Notes: generated from the letters alone by a model not told the origin. A stretch of 64,000 bases of DNA from Trichobilharzia regenti (GCA_944472135.2 OX235262.1:90308903-90372902); one strand, 5' to 3'; counted from the stretch's first letter, positions 11,422 to 24,250 are shown. Made by a program: numbers and translations.

Positions 11422-12544
11422 GTTAGATGATAATTCTCTTTTTCTTCACACATTTTGTGTGGAAATGAATTACTACCTATTAAATTGTTCCGTAGAAATT
11501 TGATGAAATGTTTAATAACCTCAAATGATGAAACATCCTAAAATATTTTGGAGGAGTTTTTTATATTATATTATAGTTTGAAATTAACATAAATTGGCTG
11601 GTTAATTCAGAGGTGGTAATAAAGATTGCATACATACTTGAAATCACAAATTCTAATAATCTATTCAGTGAACTTCTGGTAATTAATCTACATAATTGTC
11701 GGCCTATTGATATCATTTTGAGAAACTTAAAATACTTAATGAAGATAGAAATATGAGTCATTCCATTTCGAAGGGGAATTTGTTGCTAAGATTGTCAATT
11801 TTTCCCTGCAGTTTAAGTCCAATTCATAATCTAGCTGGCGAAATTAGCAATTAATGAAGACGATCGAGCGGCACAAAGTAGACGTTACTGTTCTATATCT
11901 AAACTCAAGAGGTGTATACAAAGCCAAGATGTTTTTCGTCAACAAAATAAGGAATAATCACCTCGTCATATGTAGTAGCTTAATTATGTGTTTCAGAGTG
12001 TCCAATTAACGATGTTGCATCAGATTCACCTATGCTAACAGTGCCGATTCGATAGCTTTTTTTAAATTTCTACTCATGACAGTGGAAATTGTACAAACAA
12101 AGACTATGATGATCGTTGTATGTTTCAAAATGGTCTACAGTTCATCGTCCACTGGTGTTAAAGTTTCCTCCTAATTACTACGAGGTATCATTTCATCATA
12201 CAAAAGCATTACAATTAATTCCTTGTTGTCATTCGTAAATAGAAAGTCAGATAACGAAGGAGTTCACTAGGTTTTATACCTTCTCTAATTTAACATTTAT
12301 GTAACACATGTCAAGCATCTTTTGATTATTTTCTTGATTTCATTATTAGATCCTAAGAAATTTCCCTAGATTATCTTAAAAATTTTTTTTATGAAATCAG
12401 TTAGTATTCAACACAAATTCACTTTGTTCACTGGGAAATTTAAATGGGTGCTAAGCTTTATTTGGCTTTCTACATATTAGTTGAAATATGCTTTTGTAAT
12501 CGTGTTGAATCGCGTTTGTATTTTCTATGATTAATTTAATATAG
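11422..12544. other. Intron, nothing recognised
   Basis: Last intron of the C2H2 gene. Plain AT-rich sequence, no element recognised. Confidence 0.3.
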
Positions 12545-12766
12545 GATGATAAAGTAAGAGCCAAAAAGTCATTCAATAACAGATGTCCATCAACGCCAAC
12601 AGGTTTTTGGGATCTTGATTTGGAGCAATGTGAGAGTAATGATAACGTTGACGAAAAGGAGAATACCAAAGATATAGACAAAAATGGTGTTGAAGATACT
12701 TCACATTATGGTCTTCGTCGTCGTCGTCACCCTCTAAGCTTTCGTTCAATTCAGCGTGATATGTGA
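12545..12766 (+). CDS. C2H2 zinc-finger protein, terminal exon F
   Basis: Acceptor aatatag, phase 0 start, stop TGA at 12764-12766. Encodes 73 residues: a basic start, a middle section with an acidic run, and a very basic C-terminus with RRRR followed by HPLSFRSIQRDM. The region just before the stop is an in-frame cgt/cgc repeat encoding the Arg run. The gene converges on the FLYWCH gene, whose stop is at 17922. Confidence 0.85.
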   Translation, partial: DDKVRAKKSFNNRCPSTPTGFWDLDLEQCESNDNVDEKENTKDIDKNGVEDTSHYGLRRRRHPLSFRSIQRDM

Positions 12767-12888
12767 CCAATTTCATTTATTTTAATTAACTCAGTTAACT
12801 GTTCATTACTACCTTTTTTATGTGGTCCGTATACTAAGTTTAGTGTAACGGAGAATAACCAAAGCTTTTTCTTCATATATTTTTTCAA

Positions 12889-12894
12889 AATAAA
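12889..12894 (+). terminator. Poly(A) signal of the C2H2 gene
   Basis: AATAAA lies 122 bases past the stop codon, in an AT-rich 3' flank. The next T-rich stretch follows within 30 bases. This is the first canonical hexamer downstream of the stop. Confidence 0.6.
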
Positions 12895-13429
12895 GTCATT
12901 CACTTCATTTCGTTGGTCCAGAGAATTTCTACTAAGGGTTACCTAAAGTTTTTCGTCTTAGATAGACAGACTGATAGAATCAACAGTGTAATACCATTCT
13001 CGCTTGAGTAACTTTCGACTATGAACATCTGTAAGTGTGCTGCAAGTACCAACTGTGAACAGACCTCTGTTTCTAACATTTCTGTAATAAAGGATTCCAT
13101 CTAGACACCTATCTATCGTATATAGATATAGGCGATTCGTCTAAATAGTTCTGAGAACTGAAGATACCATCCTTTGCTACATTGAAGTAGTCCCTCATTA
13201 ACTTAACGATGAGGCATTTTTGTAATAGCTTCATCAGTTTCCTGTATCTACTTTAGTATTGAAAATCCACACAGTTATTGACGAACCTTTACTTTGTATT
13301 AGTTTACCGTCCTGTAAAATGAGTCATTTTACTAAGGTGCTTTTGACTTCTTACTTGATAAATGTAGACTTTTGGAGCTCAGATTTTGAAAGGCCTTCTG
13401 TAAGCCTTCCATAAATGTAGCGGTAATGG

Positions 13430-13755
13430 TGTGGTGAGAGCAGGCTGCTAGCCGATTGGTTGGCACTAATCTACGTTAAGGTCTAGGTCACTAATATGGG
13501 CCGTGAGAAAATATGAACAAGGCTGAGTCAACAACCAATCACAGCAAAGTTAACGTGGCAGAATATGATTCGCAGAGAGAACTCTATTTGTCAAGGAATC
13601 CCGAAACAACCAATCAGAAGCCTGCGTTTGTCTACCTAAACAACCAATCAGATGACTGCGCTTGTCTATAATAATGTAGTTGAAAGATGTATAAATACGT
13701 GTTGATTTTCATAATAAAACGATCTGTTGCCTGGTCCTTGTCTTCTGTTGTTACA
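13430..13755 (+). repeat. 5' LTR of the mini element
   Basis: 326 bases. Contains four CCAAT boxes (one inverted at 13455-13459, direct at 13535, 13610 and 13644, the last three within an aacaaccaatca-type context), a TATA-like gtataaatac near 13689-13698 and AATAAA at 13713-13718. Confidence 0.9.
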
Positions 13756-13779
13756 TTTGGTGTCGCTGCCTACCGACAA

Positions 13780-14199
13780 ATGGAAAGCCTATGCCCTGCT
13801 GTTTTTGATGGAGACATATGGATCTTCGGGCAGGACTTCAAGGCTTCTGCGCAGTTGAGTGGCGTTCAAGATCTGTCAGCGATGGAGCTGCTACTTGGGA
13901 CGCTGCTGGGAGGTCGGGTGAAAGCAGCATATGAAAGTGTGAGCCGAAGTATGGACGAATGTTCGACAGGGTCAGGCAAACAGTTTCCAAAGTGGGAAGG
14001 ACCATATATGGTCACTTCGAGATGGGGTTACGCAGACACAGTCGCAATGGCGAACAATGAGAGGCGCGTGAACGTCAGTGAGCTCCAGAAATGGATACAG
14101 CGAGACAAGCCAACGATGACGCCTGCACCAAGTAGATCAAGCCGACTTCAGTCGCACGTATTTGACGGGGGGACGAGTGTGGTGAGAGCAGGCTGCTAG
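13780..14199 (+). pseudogene. Internally deleted Gag-Pol remnant
   Basis: Open frame of 139 codons that starts just after the primer-binding site with MESLCPAVFDGD, reminiscent of a Gypsy Gag start. It continues through a linker and then reads KFPKWEGPYMV-like (here KQFPKWEGPYMVTSRWG), the GPY/F region found at the C-terminus of Gypsy integrases, and ends NERRVNVSELQKWIQRD. Everything between Gag N-terminus and integrase C-terminus is gone, yet the frame is open and runs into the right LTR. Whether it is translated is unknown. Confidence 0.65.
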
Positions 14200-14503
14200 C
14201 CGATTGGTTGGCACTAATCTACGTTAAGGTCTAGGTCACTAATATGGGCCGTGAGAAAATATGAACAAGGCTGAGTCAACAACCAATCACAGCAAAGTTA
14301 ACGTGGCAGAATATGATTCGCAGAGAGAACTCTATTTGTCAAGGAATCCCGAAACAACCAATCAGAAGCCTGCGTTTGTCTACCTAAACAACCAATCAGA
14401 TGACTGCGCTTGTCTATAATAATGTAGTTGAAAGATGTATAAATACGTGTTGATTTTCATAATAAAACGATCTGTTGCCTGGTCCTTGTCTTCTGTTGTT
14501 ACA
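14178..14503 (+). repeat. 3' LTR of the mini element
   Basis: Reads the same as the 5' LTR throughout. It is preceded by a G-rich polypurine tract (acggggggacgag) and followed by the ATGG target duplication. Confidence 0.9.
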
Positions 14504-17225
14504 ATGGTAGTTTCACTACGCATTGATTGGTTGCTCTCAATCCCCCGTAAGTTTATAGAGAAAGTGTTTGTTAAGCTTTTTGTGGCGCCTTGACTACTTG
14601 GATTTCCTTTAGGACCTTCGCTTCGTTGGTTGGATGACAGTATTGCTATAGGCTAACTAACCTCTTCGTAAGCGGTCTACCCTGCGTTCCAGACGTCTTT
14701 GCAGAGCGCTAATCAGCATACCGTTTGGTTCAATAGAGTTTCTGTTTACCAGTTCACACTACTTCATACACTCAAAAGAACAGTCAGCTGAATAAAGAAC
14801 TTTCCTTATATTTTGGTCCAGGGCTGCTTAGCATCTCCTTAAACTTATCTTATTGTGGATAGGAAGACACATCGTGTTAAGCAAGTGACAGCCATTCAAA
14901 TGTGTCTAGTTAAAAACCAAATGTCCCTACAGTGTAGTTGTAGGGGCGCTATTATTTCAGGGTATACTACCTTATAAACGATGGTCAATTGAAGGCCAGG
15001 GAGTGCTGAGACGTTTCGTTCCAATCTGAGACCCTTCAGTTTAAGTGTCAAGTCACTACAAGCGCTTGCAACGTTCTTTTTTGTTTTGACTTCACATTTA
15101 GTTTTTGTTTTTTTCCTGGGTGAACTATTGCATCTTTCTTATTCAGTCAAAAGAGTGATTTACTGCACCTTGATGTACATGGAAGCTTGTGTTCTGTAGT
15201 AGTAAGAGCCTAATTTCCAATTGTTAGTTGTTAAAAATGTAGCATTAAATTTTGTTTATCCATCATTAATTGCGAATTTTGATAATAGACAACTACGTAA
15301 CGCCAACTATGTTGAAGTAGGAATTGATTATTTCTCTCATATATCCCTTCGTGATTACCCATATAACGCTTCGTTCTAATGCTATAGTACTTCTAACAAT
15401 TAAGTAGACCGCTAGAACACATCAGATTCACTACATAAAACAACTTCATTCATATCATCAACTCCACGCTGCTTCAAGATACCATGAATAAAAGAATCCA
15501 AATAACAGCTTATTTTTTCAAGCTGAAACAAGAGATTTTAAAATGGGAAGTCCTCAATATTAAGAAAGTGAATATTATTTATACTTCTGGTCGTCGTCAT
15601 TCTATGCACAATATGAAATATCGTGTTCATGGATTTCGGAAAGGGATTGTAGGTTGGCAAAACCTAGCACTAATTCAACAGTCCAAGTGTCCTTGTTAGG
15701 GGTTACTTTCAATTTCTTAGTTTTGAAAATATGCACATTTTACTATATTTGTTGGAACATGTTATAACCATTCTGAAGCGATCTTACACTATTTTATTAA
15801 GAGAAGGCCAAATAAATGATTAGATTTTGTCTCATCAGGATTTACTAGCCTTTCATAGTGGATTTATAATGTATAGAAACCTACAAATCTATGTGGATAG
15901 AGAATTACGTTGAAAAAACATTTAAGTCAAGGAATAACCTTTTCTGTGGTGATAAATTTGTCACGTCCCACTCTTGACCAGTGGACTTTTCCACCGAAGT
16001 CTTGACTCTTCCTTTAGTTTGCGTTATCCAGTGTCAGCCGAGAGCATTAGTGATGTGACTGGCTTAGATTTGTGAACCCTGGCCAGAGCTAAATTACGCA
16101 AATCTGCTTCTTAGCAGGATCACATGCTCTAATTCAGATTACCAAATAAGCATGAAAAGTGGATAGTTGAGATAAGCAGCCTTCTTGAACAATGAACATT
16201 CACATTTATCTCATTGCAGATAATACCAAGAGCAGGAAACTCAGATATGTATAAGTTCAATACTGAATGAAACCATTTGCTTGTCACTTTTTAAAGCTTT
16301 TTTACATTTAAGTAATTAAACTTTAGGTCTGATGTACAGTAAATCCATAGTTTCAACTTTCACTTCGAAGATAATTTTTCATCACTTATTACCCTACCAA
16401 TCTTTGAATTGACCAGTTAGTTTTCATTGGTTAAGTGTGGTAATTGAAGTGCAACTAAAACCTCGAAGAGCCATAGACTTTGACCTTTTTCTTGTAAGTG
16501 TACAGCATTATTAACCGGTCTGAGAGACTTCCGAACTCAGATGGTAATCTAAGGGTTATAATCCTGTAGTTTCGCATGCTAGATTCTTTTGCAATCCTCA
16601 CAAATCATATGTATCATATGACCTCGCTAATCTGAATATAGTCTCAGTAGTCATTCTTAATATATTTATCAATATTAATACCTCTATTACGAGTATAGTT
16701 CGTACTATTTATCTGATGTCGTTTCATCCCTATAGATAATTTATTAATACATCCTAGAACACATTTTCTATGATCATTTTGTTGAACCAATTAGACAATA
16801 ATGAGATGAAGTCGTTTCCTGTCACTACCATAAATTAAGACGTACAACTGTTCGAAATTCATTTATTTAAACTTAACTTTTGATTCGCGTAGCTATTTAT
16901 ATTTCTAGATAAAAATTGGGATTCAACAGGTTACAGCATATGAATCGATGGTGGCTGGATTTGAGTTTGACTTAGGATGTGATGACACACTTTTGATTGT
17001 AGATATATCTAGATGACGAGTCGCGAATAGAGTGAAATGCGTACAATGATAGCATGGTCGTCAAAGATAGAGAACCTCGAGTCCCAACTGCACCTCTATG
17101 CACTCGACAACCTTATCTCTAACTAATGATTAAGATGGAGAAGGGGGTACCAGGCTGGCAACCTCCTTACCCCCGAAAAAATAACCCAACAACATTACTA
17201 CTGAAAGTTAACCATTTGAAACCAT

Positions 17226-17227
<2 letters not shown>
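14504..17227. other. Intergenic, nothing firm
   Basis: Space between the convergent genes. AT-rich, with a 71-codon open frame at 15484-15699 that has no recognisable motif and that I do not call a gene. Confidence 0.3.

Positions 17228-17275
<48 letters not shown>
17228..17275. repeat. (TA)n microsatellite
   Basis: 48 bases of TA repeat downstream of the FLYWCH gene stop. Confidence 0.97.
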
Positions 17276-17278
<3 letters not shown>

Positions 17279-17921
17279 AGAGTATCGATGTATAAGCGTT
17301 TATTTCGAAAAACCTGTGGATTATTATTATTGTTATTATTATGAAAAGATAAAAATTCACAGAAAATACTAATCAAAATGTAAATATCAAAACAATATGA
17401 AGAAAAATATAAATTCATTAAAAAAACTATAAAAAATAAAATGATACACATTGTATTATTACTAAACAACATAAATAAAAAAACAAAACGAAGCATGAAA
17501 ACCACTTTTTGTCATTAGACAAAGTTAACAGCGCCAATTGTCGGCTATGAATTCACACGTTATAAAGGGATTAGAGAGAAATACTGTTAATTTCATAGAA
17601 TTTGAAACTTCACCGGTTTCCACTAATATATATATATATACTGGTTTAATGCAGCATTTGAATACGAAATGGTAATATGGGATAATGTAAAGTGCTTGCA
17701 TATTTGTGTAAACATCAATATCGGCTCTACATACTTAAGATTATACACATAGCAAGTAAAACAAAACCCAGGAAAATAATCAGAATCCGTAAATATTATT
17801 TTTTGTTAAAAACCGAACGTACCCAAATATCAGTTTAAGAATTTTAATCAGCTATTTTGGAAAATAATACAAATACTACTTCTACTAACGAAAACCGTAG
17901 TATAAATAGAAAAATAAGTTT

Positions 17922-18436
17922 TTATAAAGGTTGAATAACACTGGGCTGTGATGGTGGTGATAACGTTGACGAGTATTCATTATGCTGTTGTATAGAATAA
18001 TTAGAAGTGACTGAATTTAAATGATGTGTAAAGTGTGAATTGTTTGAGGCTAATGATCCTAATTCTGATCTACTACACTCATCATCAGATCGATTTGATT
18101 TTACTCTTTTTATTGCATTAATTGTATCTAAACAGGCTTGAATTGCACGACAATTTTGGATTACCTCTGGTGGATTAGCATCAGCATCAAGTTTAGCTGT
18201 TAACTGTTGTATTGTATTCAATATTTTAATGAGTATATCATCTTGAATTTGATTATATAAAAATTGATCATCATTTTGATGAATAGAGGTTAGCATATCT
18301 GAATTAGACATAGGAAGACAATTTGAATGAGCAGTATAATTGGCTTTGGATTGAACTTTATTTACTGTTCCATTTGTATTAGATAGTGAAGTTGATGTGT
18401 TCTGTGGAACATAGTTTACAGATTTCTCATTGATAA
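17922..18436 (-). CDS. FLYWCH zinc-finger protein, terminal exon 7
   Basis: Acceptor atttccag, phase 1 in, stop TAA at 17924-17922. 171 codons. Hydrophilic, Asn/Ser-rich, with a probable helical segment in the middle (DDQFLYNQIQDDILIKILNT, then a QQLTAKLD stretch and ACLDTINAIKRVKS) that could mediate dimerisation, and a Ser/Pro-rich end. The helix is the only structured-looking part outside the FLYWCH exon. Confidence 0.85.
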
Positions 18437-18654
18437 CTGGAAATGCAAAGATGTTAAAAACACTCAATCTATTTAACAAATCTCAATTAATAACTTCAGT
18501 TACAACATGAAAAGAATATATAAAATATAATGCTTTATGCTAATCATTTTGATTAATTTTCATATACAAAATTAAAGGCGATGAGTCATTAAATTACTTC
18601 TGATTAATTGGTGAACTTAGTCGAATAGGACGATCGAACTTGAAAATTAATCTG

Positions 18655-18795
18655 ATGCTCACTAGTGGTTCATACAGGATGAAGTTGCCCAGAGTTCTAG
18701 TGAGAAATCGTCACCGAAGTTGACTGTAGGGTGGTCAGGTGCTCGCCGATGACATTGGCTGGTGCTGATTCTGTATGTCACGAATTAGCACAAGT
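18655..18795 (+). repeat. HHR-SINE, 5' part only
   Basis: Matches the 5' section of the copy at 27.7 kb (tctagtgagaaatcgtcacc, gctcgccgatgacattggct) but lacks the tRNA-like and hammerhead parts. It runs into the RTE fragment that follows. Confidence 0.55.
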
Positions 18796-18869
18796 TATAA
18801 TAACTCATGGACCACTGAGTTCTGTTCAACTGGTGGAATGGTCAACAGGATCGCCTTATAACTAAAAGA

Positions 18870-19822
18870 TCCCAGGGTGCATGCTGATGCGCGATTCGCT
18901 CCCGTCAAATGCAAGATGATGGTACAGGACTGGACTACACTGACTCCTAGTTTACAAATAGGGGATGAAGAGCACGTTGACCGCTTCACTTATTTGGGAA
19001 GTGCTATCAGCCCCAACGGGTTGGTTTGATGAAATCTCAGCATGGATACAGAGGGCTAGTTTCGCATATGCCAGTTTACTCCGTCTCTGGCTTAGTAGAC
19101 GTGACATCCGACTATCGATTAAAGGGCGGGTGCACTGCTCATCAGTCCGCTCCGTCCTCCTTTATGGCTGTGAGACTTGGCCATTAAGAGTGGAAGACAT
19201 GAAAAGATTAGCTGTCTTTGACCATTGGTGCCTGTGCTCTATCTCTCGTGTGAAGTGGTATAATAAGGTGAGCAATATTGAGGTTAGGCGTCGAGTTCTA
19301 GGTAAGGAGGGGAAATCAGTCGACGAGGCTGTGAAATTATATCGACTGAGATGGTTAGGACATGTGTTACGTATGCCTAGTCATCGCCTGCCTCGACCGA
19401 CGGGCAATGTTAGCTGACATAGTTTCAGGCTGGAAAAGAGCTAGCTAGTGGTGGTCAAACCAAAACATGCCACCAGTCAATGAAATCTACAACAGTTAGT
19501 CTAAGCCAGCCACGTAGGAATGTGTAGACTTCCTGACTGGTTCGGGTCCTTGGGACGGTAGAAACCAGTGGTTAGAAACAATTGGTGATATGGCTCAAAA
19601 TCGTTGTCAATGGTTGGCGCAGATGCATCCACTCCTTATGATTTCCAATGAAACTATATTTTTCTTCGTTCGTTATTACTATTCCTTTGTTTCACACCTC
19701 TGTTTACTGTCTCTATTATGTATTTCTTCTACTTTCTTCTCTTGGTTTGTGTGCTACATGGAGTGTGGCGACTTGAATAGCCGCACATATGTGCAAAGAT
19801 CTATATCAAAAACAGACAGACT
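18870..19822 (+). mobile_element. RTE-like LINE C-terminus and 3' tail
   Basis: Open frame 18965-19417 encodes VRSVLLYGCETWPLR, then SNIEVRRRVLGKEGKSVDE and YRLRWLGHVLRMPSHRLPR, the typical C-terminus of RTE-like LINE proteins, continued upstream in another frame by RFAPVKCKMM and FTYLGSAIS. A TGA interrupts the end after the RLPR motif. The 3' tail with MAQNRCQWL and gtgctacatggagtgtgg follows. The near-identical inverted copy is at 26.7-27.2 kb. It lies in the last intron of the FLYWCH gene, antisense to it. Confidence 0.85.
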
Positions 19823-21035
19823 GATGAATAGTCATCAGCTAGGGCAAAATACCTCCCTAGTACTCACTAATTTTTCAGTAATTCTCCAAATGATGTCAAT
19901 TCGCAGCCTAACTTGAAATCAATCAACACCCTGCAAACGAATATTTGCAAATGAAAAGAGATATGTGCTTGTCTCCTATTTCTGAGTGACTTTAAAGGAT
20001 ATCTCTGCAACTAAATGAGCAATCAATCAGATTTCCATTTAATTAGGAAAGAAAGCACCTATCCACAATACTGACACCTGATTGGTTATGCATTTGGTGA
20101 GTGACAAAAAATATCTCAGTATAGCGATGCTAGTACCAAATGCATGTCTGATAGCTATGACAAGTTTAGTTACCAAGGTGACCTATATATATATATCATT
20201 TAACATGCTGGTTAACAATTTTTAAAGTTAGAAACTAAAACCATCTAGTGAAGAGAATTTGTGACATGTAAATGTCAGTAGTACATGATAAGTGGTATAT
20301 AATCACACCCATTTTGGGATGATAACAGTTATGAATTTGAAACATGATCTGTCTGTTGTAGACTGTGTGTACCATGAGCAGTAAATAACTTGTGAGATAT
20401 TACACCACTAGAATAAAAACATTTGATATTTGACTGTTCTATTCTGCTCAGTACAGTCTTCATACTACATATTGACAGATGATAGATGAAATGTAGAATT
20501 TCCTTCAAAATGAAAAAAAATTCAATTAGAATTAAGGAGATACATGTCAACTCCGAATGTTTTTTATTTGGTTGGGTGATACATTTTGGTTGGTTGAACA
20601 TTCTTCATAACAAGAATAAAGATTCACATTCCTGTAGCTAAATTCAATTTAGACTGTTTAGACAGCTTAACTCTGGCCTGTGATTGGTTATTAATTAATG
20701 GTCTAAACAGACATGATATGAGTCATTCATGTCAATGTTTATACAACGTCAAAAAAATAAAAATAAAGGTACTCGACATGTCCAATGTCATTAAGATTTC
20801 CTACTTAGTATGTATATTTGCATACCAATTTTACGATAAATAGATAAGCTTATAAACACAATCATTTCCCATAACATACTGATAAGTATTAGTTTTGCCT
20901 TTTATTTGTACTATCAAATAAAAAAAAAATTCCCATCTTTTCTCTCCATTTAATGAATGTAGTAGTGAAAACCACTACTACTTATAAATAGAATGTATTA
21001 GAACTAGTCAAATCCTGCAGATATACCTTCCACTC

Positions 21036-21037
<2 letters not shown>
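19823..21037. other. Intron, nothing recognised
   Basis: AT-rich intron sequence. No exon, RNA gene or known repeat recognised. Confidence 0.3.

Positions 21038-21098
<61 letters not shown>
21038..21098. repeat. (TA)n microsatellite
   Basis: 61 bases of AT/TA repeat. Confidence 0.97.
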
Positions 21099-21099
<1 letters not shown>

Positions 21100-21470
21100 T
21101 ATTGTTATAGAATGAAGGACATGCATGCAAACAAAAAGTTTTTATACATATAACTATAGCGATATACAAAGTTTGCGAATATGTTCCTGATAAACTAGTC
21201 ATCCAACTCATGTGAACATAGACTGTGTACATTATAAAAAGCCAACTACCATGGCGAAAAAAATTAAAGCAAAAAGTATATATAAAAACATTAAACATCA
21301 TAAAAAGAGTTAATCAAACAAAACAATGAAAGAAGGTTAGGAAATGGAAAGTGTAGATTATTTGTGACTCATCACGTGATTAATGTATATATCATAACGA
21401 AGATAGATTCACTTTTTCAAATAAAATACAAGTCTTAAATAGTTGGTTTATAAGGATAAGATTTGTTTTT

Positions 21471-21646
21471 ACGAGTTGATCACGGATTGATTGAAAAACT
21501 AGGGAGTAATGGACAGCTGTTTTAGCCTAGTTTGGGAATCATCGGCAGTACACACCCACCGGTGTTCAAACCCAGGACATTCAGGTTACATGGTTACACA
21601 GCTGTCCACTACTCCCTGGTTCTTTATCAATCCGTGATCAACTCGT
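21471..21646. repeat. Hairpin mini-copy of an HHR-SINE
   Basis: Starts with acgagttgatcacggattga and ends with its reverse complement. The arms continue inward through tggacagctgt, about 50 bases each. The loop keeps a degenerate minus-strand hammerhead core (CCGATGA) and part of the tRNA-like region. Same terminal sequence as the element at 62.1 kb. Confidence 0.7.
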
Positions 21647-22529
21647 AAAAAAATACAAATCACTAGGTAAATATTGCAAATATATATGAATTAAGTTTTA
21701 TTCAATTCAATGGTAAATGGGTGTGAAGAGACATTCGATTCCCGAAATACGCTCCGCTAAACCTTACTTAGACGGTAGCAAGGCCAGTAAAGAGAAGAGG
21801 TTAGGCGGAAAACTAGAGACCCCCCCCCCAAAAAAAAATACATCGCCGTTACTAAAACTTCAGATCTCATGCTTGAAACCCTATGCTCCGCTTAGGACAC
21901 AAAGAAATGAAGAAAATAGACGAATTCGACGAAAGGAGACTCTTCTCTGAACTACGCGTTTTGTTTTCACCAATGCCTGGGTGGTGATTATTCAATTCAT
22001 GAAGCAAACGTTATTCACAGAAAGATTTGAACTAGTGATATCCAGGTTAGTGACATAGAGTTCTACTTATAATGTCACGAAATATAGACGCTAACCAGTT
22101 ATTTTTAAAATTTAGTCAAAAACTGGATTTTATGGTTCAGGCAGTAGACTGACTTATTTGTAAATTGCATACTACTTAGTAGAATTCAAATCACTCGTTT
22201 CAACCACCATAACAACTCCATTAAAACATTGGAGTTGCTATTTGAAACAGCTTCCTCAACTTAGAAATGCAATTTTTTTTCAAATAGGCTACAGATTACT
22301 AAAAATCAATATACTATTATATAAATAAACAACTATAAACTGTTACATCACACTATAATCGTGTCAATCGCTACAATATTTACAAGTAAGGAGTCATGAA
22401 TGTCTAACGTTTCAAAGTCATCTTACAGAGTATTCCAATCAGATATTTTGCCAATAAGCTAATTAATTTGTGTATTACTCTATAAAGTATATTAGCAAGT
22501 GTTTGATTTTGAATCTTAATATTTCTGCA

Positions 22530-22895
22530 GTTCAAGTGTTGGCTTGTAGGGATTTGATTGGTTTACAGGATTTTATCGTGAGTTGACATTAGTTAGAGAA
22601 CCACTGGAAAACCAGCTGGGAGTACTGGACAGCTGATTCGTCCTAGTCTGGGACCCTTCAGCAGTACGCAATCAACGAGGTTCCAACCCGGGACCTTCTG
22701 GTTACAAGGCGAGCTCGTATACCATTAAGCCACTGGGACCCGATCCAATGGCCAGCCTATGAATTCTGACCTCTGCCAATTCACGATATAGCGCAACCGC
22801 TAGCCAATGTCTTTGGCGAGTATTTGTCCTCACACCCGACTTGCTGCACCCTAATGGTCACGACTTCTCACTAGAACCCCAGGTGTTTGTTATGA
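22530..22895 (-). repeat. HHR-SINE (Smalpha-like)
   Basis: Minus-strand copy in the order 5' region, tRNA-like head (A-box-like tggcttaatggtatacgagc, B-box-like gggttggaacctc), hammerhead (stem I GTACTG/CAGTAC, stem II GTCC/GGAC), then the 3' end ctggttttcc...cctacaagccaacacttga. The core reads CTGAAGG and GAAT instead of CTGANGA and GAAA, so it is probably inactive. Nearly identical to the 27.6 kb copy. Confidence 0.8.
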
Positions 22896-24250
22896 CTAAT
22901 AAGATTAGTTAGACTGTAGAGTTTATATCATACTATGATGGTATGATACAGACAATGTGTGCCAACGGAATATTATTCTCACATATTCCCACAGTTCAAT
23001 TCGGCATCAGCAACAGAATACGATGTATACTGAACATACTATTTCATATCCTTCAATGTAAACCAAAATCATACGCTCAATGATTGGTTAGAGAATATAT
23101 ATATGTATATAATTAGCGGTTTAATCACTTAGAAAATATACTTTGGCTTCCGTATCTCACCTTCTGTTGTTACAATACAACTAGATTGTAAACTTTTGGA
23201 CAAAATAGGCAACAAAAACTACAACTTCATGATTTTGTATTTCTTCATATCTGCCCACTTTATTCAGAGCAAATGATCATCAGCTATATAAAACAAAAGT
23301 ACATACATATTTAAATAGACCATGGTAGGCGAAGGTTGAAGTCTATTGTTTTTTGTACACATAGTTTAGGATGTATGTAATTAATCCAAAGTGCTGCCAT
23401 CACCTTTAATAACCTTACATTAGAGTAATGTGGAATACTTGTGACGTAGTCATTTAATATTGATTTTATGACCTTGGACATTCATAAGTGCTTTGCAATG
23501 GATGATGATGGTTTTGTTTTATCTAACTGAGTGATTGTCATGCATTTTATTTTATAATTGTGAACCATGCTATTCATAAAGCGATTGTAGAGAAACTACG
23601 AAATGATATCATCTCGCAAAATTTGTCTTCTAAATGCCTTATTCAAACTAATCAAAGGGACTAATTGTTTTAAATGGTTATCAATAAATTAGGCTCACAA
23701 AAATTTCATTTGAGTTAGAAGTGAAGTCAATTGGCTTAATTCAGTGAAGACTAGATAAGCATAACATTTACAAGTAGTTAGAAATAAGAAGAGGCTGATA
23801 CACTTTACCGTTTGAAACTGTTAAGATTAATATGCATTCAGAAAAGATTAATCGCATCAATTGAAACTTATAACCGCCAAATATTGCGAAGTCTCAAAAG
23901 TGGTTAGGAGACTTTTTCTACATTCACTACTAACAGAATTAGGCAATGCCACTTCTCGAAGGTGAGATGTATAAGTTAAGAAAAATAAAACAAGTGGTCC
24001 GGCGTTATAATAGTAAACTGCTTTTTTTGATAATGATTATTAAACGAAAAAGTATTGTAAATATTTTTAGAAAAGACAAAGCCCAATAAAAACTTTGAAC
24101 AAAGACACTAGTACATAAGCTGTGATTGTACAACGACTGTGTAATAAATGAGATCCACATAAACAGTCTTTTCTTGAGTTCATTTTCTTTTTATGACATG
24201 GAAATGGGTTAGCTATACGCTGAATAAATCTTCAAGTGACATCGCATAAC
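22896..24250. other. Intron, nothing recognised
   Basis: AT-rich intron sequence without recognised features. Confidence 0.3.

Larger units (their letters stand above)
13430..14503 (+). mobile_element. Mini LTR retrotransposon (TRIM-like), Gypsy remnant
   Basis: A 1074-base element with two 326-base LTRs (13430-13755 and 14178-14503) that I read as identical, both TGTGG...TTACA. A 4-base ATGG duplication flanks it (left before 13430, right after 14503). A primer-binding site starting TGGTGTCGC follows two bases after the left LTR, and a G-rich polypurine tract precedes the right LTR. The internal part is only 422 bases. It is too short to encode protease, RT or RNase H, so it must be mobilised in trans. 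Identical LTRs mean recent insertion or recent gene conversion. Confidence 0.9.

Noticed and set aside
15484..15699. 71-codon open frame between the convergent genes
   Set aside because: No domain, no splice or promoter support, composition like the surrounding AT-rich sequence.
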